The notes: generated by a model not told the origin, from the sequence alone. 30,268 nucleotides of DNA from Stereocaulon alpinum (GCA_018257865.1 JAEUBA010000182.1:1-30268), one strand, 5' to 3'; positions 9,785-20,049 are shown, counted from the first letter of the stretch. Numbers and translations are program-made.

Positions 9785-9834
9785 CTTATAAAGCGTCGGT
9801 ATATACTAGGCCTTGCTAGTGTCTTTACTATATA
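9785..9834. other. Short spacer next to the solo LTR
   Basis: Fifty AT-rich bases after the CTTAT duplication and before the stop codon of the minus-strand relic. No feature seen. Confidence 0.4.
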
Positions 9835-9963
9835 CTATATATACGGCTGGTGACTCAAAAATAATGTCCTATCGATAGGTGCCGTTGTAGAACTATACTT
9901 AGGAGGGGCGGACATTTGTTAATAACGTTTCCTATAGATATAGCTGAGAGCTGAAGTACTAAG

Positions 9964-10053
9964 AGGAGGAGTACTAACTCCCCGTTAGCGACCTACTATA
10001 ATAGGGTAAGGAGGAGTGCTAGTTCCTAGTTAGCGACCTGCTATAATAGGGTA
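9964..10053. repeat. 45-bp tandem duplication
   Basis: Units 9964-10008 and 10009-10053 are adjacent and share 39 of 45 bases by my count (both start AGGAGGAGT and end CTATAATAGGGTA). Forty-five bases are 15 codons, and the duplication is in frame in the minus-strand relic. Half of the differences are A/G or C/T at TA versus TG positions. Confidence 0.8.
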
Positions 10054-10769
10054 GTCCTTCGCGATAGTATAATCTTCGTTAACGACCTTAGTCTCTACTT
10101 TAGTAGGTCGAGTTACTTATATTTATAGTCTAGCTTCGGCTAGCTGGCGTTTTAACTAAGTGTTCTCAGCTTCTAATACTAATACTAACTCGTTTCTTAG
10201 TCTAAACTTTCGTATATTACCGTCCCTAAGTATCGGCCTTAAGATATTTTCCGACTAGATATATTTATCTCTATTAGGGTTTTTTATTCTTCCTAAATAG
10301 TAGTAGTTAGCTATTAATTAGCCTCTTAGGTTCTAGTAATATAGTACTTCTAGGTGTCTCTCCTTCTAAGGTAACTATTTTAGACTAATATCTAATAGTT
10401 CCTTATCTATCTTTAGAGTCTTAGTCGATAACTTTAGTATCTACTTTAGCTCTGCTCGCTATTCCGCAGCTATCTTCTGTTTGCGAGGAACCTTATATAT
10501 AGGGGCCTTAGATTCCTCCTTAAGTAGATTCGATATATTTAATATCTTTCCCGCTGCTTATCTAAGTTCTATCTTCTTTAGAGCCTTAACGAAATATTCT
10601 CTAATATCTTTATCTACCTCCCTTACTTTCCTCTTCTAAGGTGGCTTTTATATATTTATCTTCTAAACTTTTATTCCCTTCTAAACTCCTAGTCCTGCGA
10701 GTGCCTTCTAAACCTCTGTCTAAACTCCTGTTCCTAAGAGTACCTTTTAAGACTTTGCCTTCTAACCTT

Positions 10770-11117
10770 CTGCTCCTAATATTACCTTCGGAACTTCTTT
10801 TCCTAACCCGTCTTTTCCTGAAGTTACCTTCTAAACCTTTATTCCTAATACCTTCTGCTTCTAGACCTTTGTTGAGCTTCTCCTCCTCTTTATACTTTCT
10901 AACTATTAAGCTTTTATAGGTCCCGTTATTACCTCCTGATCTTCTACTCCTAATATTTAACCTTCTACTTCTGCTCCTGCTATTACCTTCGGAACTTCTT
11001 TTCCTAACCCGTCTTTTCCTAAAGTTACCTTCTAAACCTTTATTCCTAATACCTTCTACTTCTAGACCTTTGTTGAGCTTCCCCTTCTCTTTATACTTTC
11101 TAACTATTAAGCTCTTA
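10770..11117. repeat. 201-bp period direct repeat, pyrimidine-rich on the plus strand
   Basis: Bases 10770-10916 recur at 10971-11117, offset 201 bp, with only a few changes (for example CTGAAGTT to CTAAAGTT). The period is 67 codons, so the duplication is in frame in the minus-strand relic. Shorter units of the TTCTAAACCT and CCTTCTAA type fill the region from 10650. The second copy ends one base before the gypsy insertion. Confidence 0.85.
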
Positions 11118-11118
11118 C

Positions 11119-11445
11119 TATTACGATCCTAATCTAGGGTTTATTAAACTTCTTGCTAATGTTTATTAAACTTCGGCTAGGTCTAACGCTAGTATTATAA
11201 CCCTAATCTAGAGGTGGCGTATTAGTATAGAGATAGCTTAGTATATTAGTTAATACGGTTCTTAGATAGGGACTAGCGGCGAACTAGCCCTAGGGGTATT
11301 TAGGCTTATAAGCTTACTAGCTCTTTCCTTTCTTCTTCGTCCTATTTTCTAGATACTAAGCGTAGCCTATTAGCTAAATCCTAATATAAGGTAGTTTTCT
11401 TTAAAGCTGCCTTCTCCTATAATTACCTCTAAGCGAGCTGTAATA
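11119..11445 (+). repeat. Gypsy 5' LTR, 327 bp
   Basis: Starts TATTACGA and ends with GTAATA, the RIPped forms of TGTTACGA and TCGTAACA seen in the other copies. The first 100 bp hold a twofold TTTATTAAACTTC repeat and a second CCTAATCTAG block. The predicted transcript start (see the primer site) is near 11340. A CTTATAAG sequence at 11305-11312 looks like a TATA box, but the unmutated solo LTR has CTTGCGAG there, so RIP created it. Confidence 0.92.
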
Positions 11446-11446
11446 T

Positions 11447-11456
11447 AAAATAGGAC
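11447..11456 (+). other. Candidate self-priming primer site of the gypsy element
   Basis: AAAATAGGAC, one base after the 5' LTR, is the exact reverse complement of GTCCTATTTT at 11340-11349 inside the same LTR. In the Tf1/sushi group the 5' end of the mRNA folds back on the primer site and primes reverse transcription itself. If this holds, R begins at about 11339-11340. The LTR half is kept in the solo LTR (GAAAATAGGAC in reverse). The 10-bp match is seen directly; the mechanism is inferred. Confidence 0.65.
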
Positions 11457-11799
11457 TAATACCCCCTCCGCTATAAAGCGTTATATCTTACCCGTTCTTT
11501 TAGACTAAGGCTAAGCTTAGTAAGCTGCCTATTAATAAAGAGTACTACCTACTTAATAAGTAGGTGCCTACTAATTAAATAATTAGTATATCTTAGAGAA
11601 AGTTAAATCCCTATTTTTTTAAAACCCCCGACTACTTTCGCGTTAATACCTATACTCGAAAAACTCTAATAATACGTATACTACTATACTTATATACTAC
11701 CTTATAAGAGTATACGCTAAAGTATACCCCCTAACTAGCTAGGATTCCTATCTACCTTAAGGAATTAATCCCTAGTACCTATACCTTCCTCTTCTAACC
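11457..11799 (+). other. Gypsy leader before recognisable gag
   Basis: AT-rich RIPped sequence with frequent stops in all frames and no motif I can assign. The gag start codon probably lies in or just after this stretch. Confidence 0.4.
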
Positions 11800-13060
11800 C
11801 TAATAATCCTCTACTATTAATTAAGAATTCTAAACTAGAAGCCTTAGAGGACTTAAGCTTAAAAGATATCTTTAGGGATATTAAGGATAACCCCCCTACC
11901 GAAAATACCGTTACTATTCCCCTATTAAGTAATAGGATAGCTAACTAAATACCTACCTTTACCCTAGCTTAGTAAGCTATTATTACTACTATCGTCGTAA
12001 CAGCTTTAGTAGAATCCTAATCTTAATAGGCTACCCCTACTCTAACCCTACCTCTAAATAATCCCCGCTAATAAAGATCCCTTACTACCGACCTCTAGCC
12101 GTTAGCAGACTACTACCTCCCTAAGCTTATACCTAGCGGGACAGCTATTAAACTATCGAAAATTAAGTACCCTCGATCCTACTTTAATAACTATATAGGA
12201 GAAGTCGAATATAACGCGTAGAAGATAAATATAAAGATCTTTATAAAGGAATACCCTACTAATTTTTAGGATAGAGCTAAGTAAGTCTCTATATACTATA
12301 AGTATACTATAGGAGAGGCGAAAACCCTAATCCTTTAATATATAGATCTAACCTACGCGTCCCCTATACGTAATACTGCCGATATATTAAAGGTACTAGA
12401 TTAGCGTTTTTTCAACTATAACTATATCTAGTCCGCTCGCTGCGTATACTATAAGCTTAAGATAGAATCTATAACCTATAACGCCTTTTAAGTTAAGTTT
12501 ACCTACCTAGCGACTACTAGAAAGATTAGTACCTAGCGTTAGTTTAAGGATCTATATAAGAAAATCTCTCCCGCCTTAAAGAGAAGCGTCTATATAGAAA
12601 AGTATAAGATAAACGAGGACTACGGTACCCTAGACGAGTATCTCGTAATCTTAGATTAAGAGATATAAAATATTAGGTCTAAGGAAATAGTAAATAAGCC
12701 TTAGATAGGGATAGCCTTAGATCCCTATAGTATCCTTAAGATAAGTAGCTAGTAACCCTCTTCGCCTACCCTTATCTTAGCTCCCTATATAGATCGCTAA
12801 GTCTCCTTTAGGAATACTATTTCTTACCCTTATCCTCCTTCTCCGGTACTAGTAGTACTAGCTTCCCCTAAGATACCCGCTAACTCGCTGTATAATAACT
12901 ACGGTAAAATTAGCTACTAGGTAAATAACTGCCCCTAGAAGCGTAGCTAATAGGCGCTAGAGAAGAAGATCTCTAAGATTATAGTTAGAGAAGAAATAGA
13001 GACCGACGAGCTATTAGAAAACTCCTAGGCTATAATAGAGTCTCTAGCTATAGTAGGAGC
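11800..13060 (+). pseudogene. Gypsy gag relic with destroyed zinc knuckle
   Basis: Gag forms the particle and packages RNA. The best reading (codons starting at positions divisible by 3) gives KYPRSYFNNYIGEVEYNA near 12165, FIKEYPTNF, YASPIRNTADILKVLD, then FKDLYKKISPALKRSVYIEK. This is the helical core typical of chromovirus gag, with Gln/Trp stops scattered through it. The CX2CX4HX4C knuckle at 12891-12932 has become Y-NN-Y-GKIS-Y-stop-VNN-C: two Cys and the His are Tyr, each explained by TGY or CAY to TAY. A basic and acidic tail (EKKISKIIVREEIETDELLE) follows. Limits are approximate because the start is unclear and pol begins in another frame. Confidence 0.75.
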
Positions 13061-16000
13061 CCTAATCTATAGAAGAACTTATAATTTAACTTTTAGGCCC
13101 TTATTAGAGGCTGCTAGTTCCTAGTTAATATAAAGCTAGGATATAATAGATCTTTCGTTAAAACCCTTTTATATATTAATAGTAGAGCTAATATTTTTAG
13201 TATAATTAAAACCTCCCTCGCCTTCGCTCTTTCTAAGTCCTTTAGGATTCGCTTTATTAAGCTTTCTAAGCTAATCGTCCTAACTAGCTATAATAGCTAA
13301 AGCGGCTCCCCTATTATAGTCGCTCTACTTCTTATAATAATAATTAACTATTATTATATTAATTTTCTATTCTTAGTTACTAACTTAGGTTATACCGACG
13401 TTCTTATTAGTTAGAAATTCTTAGAGTACTATAATATTAAGTAAGTCTATACTAAAGGGAGGAATAGCCTTAAATAGCCTACTAATATAGCTATTTAGTA
13501 GTACTTTAATAAGAGGGTACTCCTCTTAATAACTCCGCCTAAGAAACTAATTTCCCTAGCGTACTAATAAGATACTAAGCGTTAGGACGCCTTTTTTAAG
13601 GTAGATAAGTATTACTATAGCTAAGCTAGGCTCGCCTCTATTAACCCTAAGCTTCTAATAGATAGCTAGATTAATACCTTATCCTAAAGCGTACTACCCT
13701 CTCTGCGACTAGCTTTAGTTTCTCCCCCTCGCTTAAGGTTACCTAACTTATAAGGTAGTAGGCCGTTAAGTTTTATATAAGACTTAGAGAAACGCCTCGC
13801 TAAAATAGAGGATACCCTCTAAGGGTTAAATATACTAGTTATATTAAGCCTAAAGGTCTTACTAGCTAAGGCTTAACGCCCTAGCTATACTAATTATAGG
13901 GTTAATATCGCCCTAATTTCTACTATCGCGATATCCTATTTCTACCTTAGTAAGAGGTCTAGGAGACCTCCTAATTCTAATACTTTTATCGCCTCTATAT
14001 AGGATTTTAAAGGCGAAATTAACTATAGAGCGGACTAATACTAGGAGCGTCTTTTTCTTAAGCTTACTATAGTAGATATAAGCCTCTTACCTTAGGAAGT
14101 ACTAGAGATTAAATACTAAGCTAATAAGGACTTAGTAAGGACTAAGCTTCTACTATAGTACTAGGAGTTCGTCTCTCTCTTTTTATAAAGGGACTCTAAT
14201 ATATTAGCTGATAGAAGGCTAGGTATAGACTATAAAATCGAGCTTACTAGCCTAAATACCTTAACCTTTAAGCCGCTATAAAAGATAACTAATAAGTAAC
14301 TCTCTAAAGTTAAACGCTATATTATAGACTACCTCTATAAGGGATTTATTAAGCTATCGAATATATTATATACGGCTCCGATACTCTTCGCTAGAAAGGA
14401 AGACGGTAGCTTACGCTTCTACGTCGATTTCCGGAAGCTTAATAACCTAACTAAGAAGGATCTATACCTACTCCTACTAATAGATAAGATAATAGCTCGA
14501 ATCTATAAAGCTAAGATCTTTATAAAGATTAACGTCTAATAGGCGTTCTATAGAATAAGGATCTACTAGGACTTAGAGGACCTTATTAGTTTCCGCAGTT
14601 AATATAGTACCTTTAAGTATAAGGTGATACTATTTAGGTTAATAAACGCCCTAGCTACCTTCTAGCGTTTTATTAATAATATCCTAATAGAATACCTTAA
14701 CGATTTCTACTTAGTATATATAGATAATATCCTAATTTACTCTAAGTCTATCGCGGAGTATAAGATCTATACTAAAAAGGTTATAGCTATCTTATAAGCT
14801 AACAGCCTATAAGCTAATATTAAGAAGAGCGAGTTTAACGTTACGAAGACTAAGTTCCTCAGCTTTATTATTAGAGTAGACGGTATTAAGGTAAATCCGG
14901 AGAAGGTCGTTATTATTAAGACCTAGTAGTATATAAGTAATATATAAGGTATCTAAAGCTACCTAAGCTTCTATAACTTCTATAGAAGGTTTATTTAGGG
15001 GTATAGCTAGATTACTACTCCGCTCGTCCGCCTAATAGCTAAGGATATACCTTTCTACTTTAACGACGCCTATCGCTATACTTAGGACTCCCTCCGCTAA
15101 GTACTCCTCTCTACCTTAGTCCTTAAGTATTATAATCCCTATAAGGAAACCCGCCTTAAGATAGATTCCTTAGATAGTATAGTCGCTAGTATCTTATCGT
15201 AGAAATATAAGGATAGCCTCTTCTACCTAGTAGGATACTTCTTAAAGATAATAGGGGATATAGAGCTAAATTACCTAATTTATAATAAGGAGCTACTCGC
15301 GATTTTCTACTCCTTTTAGTAGTATAAGCCGGAGCTTCTTAGAGCTTAGAAGTTAGTCTATATCTATACTAATTATAAAGTATTAGAATACTTTATAACT
15401 ACTAAAGACCTTATAGCCTACTAAGCTCGCTAGGCTAAGTTCTTTACTAACTTCTACTTTATAATTATATACCGTATAGGTATTACGAATACTATAGTAG
15501 ATATACTATTTTATAGGGAGTAAGATATTACGCCTCTAGAAGCCTATAAACGTATAATCCGAAGCTAGTAACTCCTCCTAAATAAGAAGGTTAACCCTTA
15601 GATACTAGAAGAGGTTACTATCTCCTCCCTTACCGCCTATCTAGACTGCGACCTAGTCTAAGCTGTAGAAAAGGTTAAGCTATTACCTATAGCTACGCTA
15701 ACAGACCCTAAAGAGCTAGAAGAGTACCTAGAAGGCGAAGCGCCTAATCCCGCCTTAGTAACTATATATAATATTAAGGGCTATAATATTATCGACTAGA
15801 TAATTAACGCTAATAAGAACTCGCCGGAGCTAGAACCCCTATATAAGTAAGCCTATAATAACTACCTTAACTACGACCTAGACTATAGTAAGCTATACTT
15901 CTAAGGTAGGCTTAAGGTACTAATAGAGCTACTGGAGCTACGGATATCTTTAGTCTACTATATTTACGCCTAGCCAGCTGTCGCGTATATAGGGATTAGT

Positions 16001-17359
16001 AAGGTTAAGATAATCCTATCTAAATAATACTACTAGAGGAATATTAGAAATAATATAGTATAGTATATCGCTAATTATAGCTATACCTATATAAAGGCTT
16101 ATAGGGATAAGACCTTAGGCTTTCTAAAGCCCCTAGAGATTCTAGCCCGTCTATATTAGTACTTAACTATAGACTTTACTAAGCTACTGCTAGATAAGGC
16201 TAGCTACGACTTTACTTTTATAGTTATAGACTAACTATTAAAGAAATCTCTCTTAGTACTATACTATAAAACTATTATAGCTAAAGGGATAGCTGAGTTA
16301 TTCCTAACTTACTAAACCTACTACTAGGGTATACCCGACTCTATTATATTAGATTAAGGGGTATAGTTTATATTAACTTTCTAGAAGGAATATTACTATA
16401 TCCTAGGCACTAAGGTAAAGCTAACGATATCCTATAATCCGAATATCGACGGCTAAACGGAGATTATAAACTAGTATATAAAGTAACGCCTCCGGCCTTT
16501 CTATATATACTACTAGAATAACTAAAGCTAGATACTACTAATTATAGATCTAGCCTAGTTAATATTACCCTATAAATCTCTAGGTATTATACCTTTCCAG
16601 CTGCTGAACGGATATAAGCTACGTACTTCCTAAGACCTCTATAATCCCGACCCTCCTACTATCGCCTTAAAGGAGCTGAATTACGAAGACGCTATATAAG
16701 TCGCCTCCTAAATAGAAAATACTATACGATTTATATACTCCTCCTTATAGTTATAGTAGGATAAGATGAGATAAATAGCTAACTATAAGCGTCGCGAGGT
16801 AGACTAGGATATTAGAGATCTGGTACTAGTCGATACTTAGAACTAGAAAATAGATCGGCCCTCCCGTAAGCTCTCTAAAAGCTAGTATAGCCTAGTTAAG
16901 GTTTTAGAAAAGGTTAGTAAAAGCTGGAGAGTAGAACTCCTATAAGACTAGATAATCTAGCTAGTATTCTACTCCTACTCTCTGCGTAAGTATCCTAATA
17001 ATCCCCTACTAGGATAGTAATACCCTAACCTAGCCCTAATTCAACTCCTACCGGAGTAAGACGAGTAGGAGTTAGAGGAGATACTAGGCTCTAAGCTAGT
17101 TAGCTCTACCTTAAGGTATTAGATTAAGTAGAGAGGTGCTAATAAGGACTTAGAATAGTATCCCTACTCTAATATAATAACGGCGCTATATATATTAAAG
17201 GCCTTCTACCTACGGTACCCTAATATAAAAGGCCCTCTATAAGCACTCCCTGCCTAGCTGAAGGTATATAACAATAGGATCGATAACTATACCTACCTTA
17301 ACGATAATCGCCTAATAACGGCAACTGCGCGGACGCAGTTCTTTAGAGGGGGGGGGTAG
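13061..17359 (+). pseudogene. Gypsy pol relic: PR, RT, RNase H, integrase, chromodomain
   Basis: One frame, -1 relative to gag, can be followed to its end. The protease DSGA-type site is now INSRANIF (13178; Asp to Asn, Gly to Arg). RT shows RKEDGSLRFYVDFRKLN (about 14395), then the catalytic box at 14717-14728 as YIDN, its second Asp lost, followed by ILIYSKS. RNase H and the tether follow (VDILFYRE near 15500). The integrase keeps all three catalytic acids: Asp 16172, Asp 16352 and Glu 16460, exactly DD35E. A chromodomain-like end reads LRY-IK-stop-RGANKDLE-stop-YP near 17110-17165, and then the conserved chromovirus tail. The last codons TQFFRGGG and TAG (17357-17359) overlap the polypurine tract and abut the LTR. 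Dozens of TAG/TAA replace Gln or Trp. Confidence 0.92.
17345..17359 (+). other. Gypsy polypurine tract with 9-G run
   Basis: AGAGGGGGGGGGTAG ends at the first base of the 3' LTR. It primes plus-strand synthesis and also encodes the pol C-terminus (Arg-Gly-Gly-Gly-stop). Confidence 0.8.
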
Positions 17360-17686
17360 TATTATAATTCTAATCTAGGGTTTATTAAACTTCTTACTAA
17401 TATTTATTAAACTTCGGCTAGGTCTAACGCTAGTATTATAACCCTAATCTAGAGGTAGCGTATTAGTATAGAGATAGCTTAGTATATTAGTTAATATAGT
17501 TCCTAAATAGGGACTAGCGGCGAATTAGCCCTAGGGGTATTTAGGCTTACGAGCTTACCAGCTCTTTCCTTTCTTCTTCGTCTTATTTTCTAGATACTAA
17601 GCGTAGCCTATTAGCTAAATCCTAATATAAGGTAGTTTTCTTCAAAGCTGCCTTCTCCTACGATTACCTCTAGGCGAGTCGTAACA
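17360..17686 (+). repeat. Gypsy 3' LTR, 327 bp
   Basis: Aligned end to end with 11119-11445. It opens TATTATAA (RIPped) but closes TCGTAACA, the intact end, followed by the CTTAC duplication. About 22 transitions and no gaps separate it from the 5' copy. Its last 130 bp keep CG/CA positions (CTACGATTACC, GTCGTAACA) that the 5' copy has lost. Confidence 0.93.
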
Positions 17687-18640
17687 CTTACTATCTACTA
17701 TCCGTCTCGTTCTTAACGTGTATAGTTATCCTCTGCCTCTTTTCCTAACTTATTCTCACCTCCTCTAGGTCCCCTAATTATATTTATCTTCCTTATATCC
17801 TCGTAAAAGTGTATAAGAGGTATAGTAATATTCTAGAGGTATAGTAAGGCGTAAGTAAGGTTTTAGGGTTTAGTAGGGGTGACGAGATTCAGGGTTAGGT
17901 TTATATCTGATATATATCTAATATACTCAGTATACCTTCTTCCTCGTATAGAGTTATAGAGGACGATAAATAGAGTAGAGGATTTATATTATTAGCGTAT
18001 AGGAATAAAGAAGCTTAAAGGATTAAGTTTAATTATTATAGGCGCCTATTCTCGACGTAGAAGTAAATATAGATAAGTAAATATAGCAGTCTAAAACCTT
18101 ATCGTCGTTATAATATCTTCCTCGTATAAAGTGGGTTACCTATTCTAGTAGGTTACCTTATAAAGTAGGTTACCTATTATAGTAAGTTGCCGTTTTAATT
18201 CTAATATCTTATATATAACTCGTTCTTATAGTATTTTAAGACTCTTAGCGTATTACAGTACTATAAGACTTGCTATAAACTCTGTTACCGATATTTTAAT
18301 ACGGGTTACCTTTTACGGTAGGCTGCCGTTTACCCTTAATTCGAATATCTTATATATTAACTCTAAATATCCTATACCAAATATCCTATACTTCGTATTA
18401 CTTAATTAATACCACTCCTTATACTATATCTCTCTTTAGTATATTACTCTAATAATTCTCCCTGCCCTTCTACTCTTATTCTATATTCTTAACTCCTGCT
18501 CTTTATTCCTACTTATAGTACTTATACACACCTATTCCCTTCTATTATTACTTATAATTCTATATCCTCTAAGTAGAGTGCTTACCTACTCTACTTCCTA
18601 CCCCCCTCCTCTTTCTACTCCTTCCTAACAGTTATTGGTT
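17687..18640. other. Noncoding stretch with GGTTACC repeats
   Basis: The first 70 bases continue the minus-strand relic interrupted by the gypsy element (LRTRRIVDSKS reading on the minus strand). Beyond that I find no coding. Between 18130 and 18330 GGTTACC or a close variant (AGGTTACC, AAGTTGCC, GGCTGCC) occurs about seven times with irregular spacing. 18400-18640 is pyrimidine-rich on the plus strand and ends CCTTCCTAACA, which could be an LTR end on the minus strand, but I found no partner copy. Confidence 0.45.
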
Positions 18641-19629
18641 GGTGTAAGTCAACCGCTTTAGACCGCTAAAATTCAAACTTATTCTTATCGCTGAAGGGAC
18701 CTTTATAAATATCGTCGCTCCTTTTCTTATTAGGCTTATTAATACTATTATTATCTCTAAAGTCCGACGAATCTAGTCCCTTTATATTTATCGCTACCTT
18801 CTTACTTTTACGATTCTTATCTACCTACTTCTAAACTAGTTATTATTACTCCCTATTTTATTACGCTACTAATATCTATATAATACTATTATTATTATAT
18901 TCGGTTCTCTCCAGCTATAATACGATATTATCTGTATAATATTTACCTTTTATTTTATTAGTAATTATATCCCGCAGCTATATAGAATAACTATATTCTA
19001 AGATCTTTTCTACTTAGTATAGACCTTCCTATCTTAGTTCTATCTTATATAACTTCTAGTTATCTTAATCTAGCCGCCTCAGTTTTACTAGGTTACCTTT
19101 TCGTAGTAGTTGAGTCTTATATAGCGATTTAGACTTCTTATTTATTAGAGTAGCGTCCTTCTCCGCTCTTTTATATCTCTTCCGTAATACTATTTACCTA
19201 ATTTTATTAAGGATTGCTATCTTAGATTTATAGGTCGCCTCCTTAACTGTTAGTACCTCTTTACTTATAAGGCTCTAAATCTCGCTTTCGATAGCTTTAG
19301 AACGGAGAATTTTATCGTACTTATCTCCTCCTAGGTGGTATTTTGGAAGAAATCCGAATAAGATCTCCGCTAGACTATACCTAAAGACTTTAATATATCT
19401 CGTATTAATAGCCCTAATAATTGCAGGTATATACTTATCCTAAACTAGAATAGCTTCTGTATAGTGTTATAGTATCGCTCGCAGTATTTAGAGGATTAAC
19501 TAAATATATTATTCTATAAGCCTAACGGATAATAGATAAGAGACTAGGGCCTATATTTATTTTATATCTATCTACTTAAGCCTAGTACTGAAAAACCTCT
19601 TAAAGTATACATCGCGCTTTCCTAAAAGA

Positions 19630-19860
19630 TTATGTTATTAGCCTCACAGCTAGTTTTGCGCTATTAGTAGGCCCCAGCCAAATCAGGGTCTGTATCCTAT
19701 ATTAATTACGGACCCTGAAATCAGCTAAATTAGTAATTCGAGGTAAATAATAGTAGTATCCGCAACCTCGAATTACTGCACTAGGTGTCTATAACGTTAG
19801 TATTAATAGTTACTTTACTAAACTAACGTAGCAATCGCGTAATCCTTCCAGAATACGAAT
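19630..19860. other. CA/TG-rich island with two hairpins, possible nested insertion
   Basis: In contrast to its RIPped surroundings this stretch keeps many CA and TG dinucleotides. AGTAATTCGAGGT (19732-19744) and ACCTCGAATTACT (19765-19777) form a perfect 13-bp stem with a 20-base loop. ATCAGGGTCTGT (19682-19693) and ACGGACCCTGAA (19708-19719) form a second stem with one mismatch. It lies where the integrase reading is interrupted. Neither LTR ends nor a convincing target duplication could be fixed (TGTTATTAG at 19633 is a possible edge). Confidence 0.5.
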
Positions 19861-19914
19861 TATATACGCTCAGCTAGTATATTAATAATATTAGTAATAG
19901 GGAAGTCGTCTAAG

Positions 19915-20049
19915 TTAGATAGTTTAGATATATCCTCCGCTATAGTAGGTTTATTCGAGTTAGATAGTTTAGATATATCCTCCGCTACAGTAGGTTTATT
20001 CGAGTCGGATAGTTCAGATATATCCTCCGCTATAGTAGGTATATTCGAG
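19915..20049 (-). repeat. Three tandem 45-bp (15-codon) repeats
   Basis: Units 19915-19959, 19960-20004 and 20005-20049 each end TTCGAG and differ at a few C/T or A/T positions. On the minus strand each encodes SNKPTIAEDISKLSN or a close variant, in frame with the surrounding relic. Confidence 0.9.

Larger units (their letters stand above)
9835..11117 (-). pseudogene. Unrecognised repeat-rich coding relic, cut by the gypsy element
   Basis: The reverse complement gives a nearly continuous protein reading, with stops mostly TAG/TAA of the RIP kind and one frame change near 10630. From 11117 downward it starts SLIVRKYKEEEKLNKG, then a long Arg/Lys/Glu/Gly stretch with repeated (R)SLEG-like motifs. 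It goes on to REYFVKALKKIELR, KAPIYKVPRKQKIAAE, LIANYYYLGRIKNPNRDKYI and a Leu-rich likely coiled coil (LRNELVLVLEAENT, then LKRQLAEARL). It ends in a Pro/Ser/Thr-rich tail with two 15-residue repeats (YPII-GR-STPP type) and DRTLFLSHQPYI before the stop at 9835-9837. The low-stop reading continues on the far side of the gypsy element (17692-17740), so the insertion split it. I do not recognise the family. It may be a transposon protein or a host gene relic. Confidence 0.5.
11119..17686 (+). mobile_element. Full-length Ty3/gypsy chromovirus, heavily RIPped, TSD CTTAC
   Basis: A 6568-bp element with two 327-bp LTRs, flanked by CTTAC at 11114-11118 and 17687-17691. Domain order is gag, protease, RT, RNase H, integrase, chromodomain. 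The last pol codons run through the polypurine tract into the 3' LTR, as in fungal Tf1/sushi and MAGGY-like chromoviruses. The two LTRs align without gaps and differ at about 22 of 327 positions, all transitions. CA and TG are nearly absent throughout, giving dozens of stops. It is inserted in the minus-strand repeat-rich relic. Confidence 0.95.

Noticed and set aside
10641..10919. 92-codon Leu/Pro/Ser-rich plus-strand frame
   Set aside because: It is the antisense of the repeat-rich minus-strand reading; pyrimidine-rich repeats give long frames on both strands.
11305..11312. TATA-box-like CTTATAAG upstream of the predicted gypsy transcript start
   Set aside because: The unmutated solo LTR has CTTGCGAG at this place, so the motif was made by RIP.
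18600..18640. Possible LTR edge (CCTAACA) of the integrase relic
   Set aside because: No second copy found near 22118-22425 or beyond the LINE, and no adjacent polypurine tract, so an LTR was not called.
9962..20049. Tandem repeats considered as a CRISPR array
   Set aside because: Units are directly adjacent without spacers, in frame in coding relics, and the DNA is eukaryotic.
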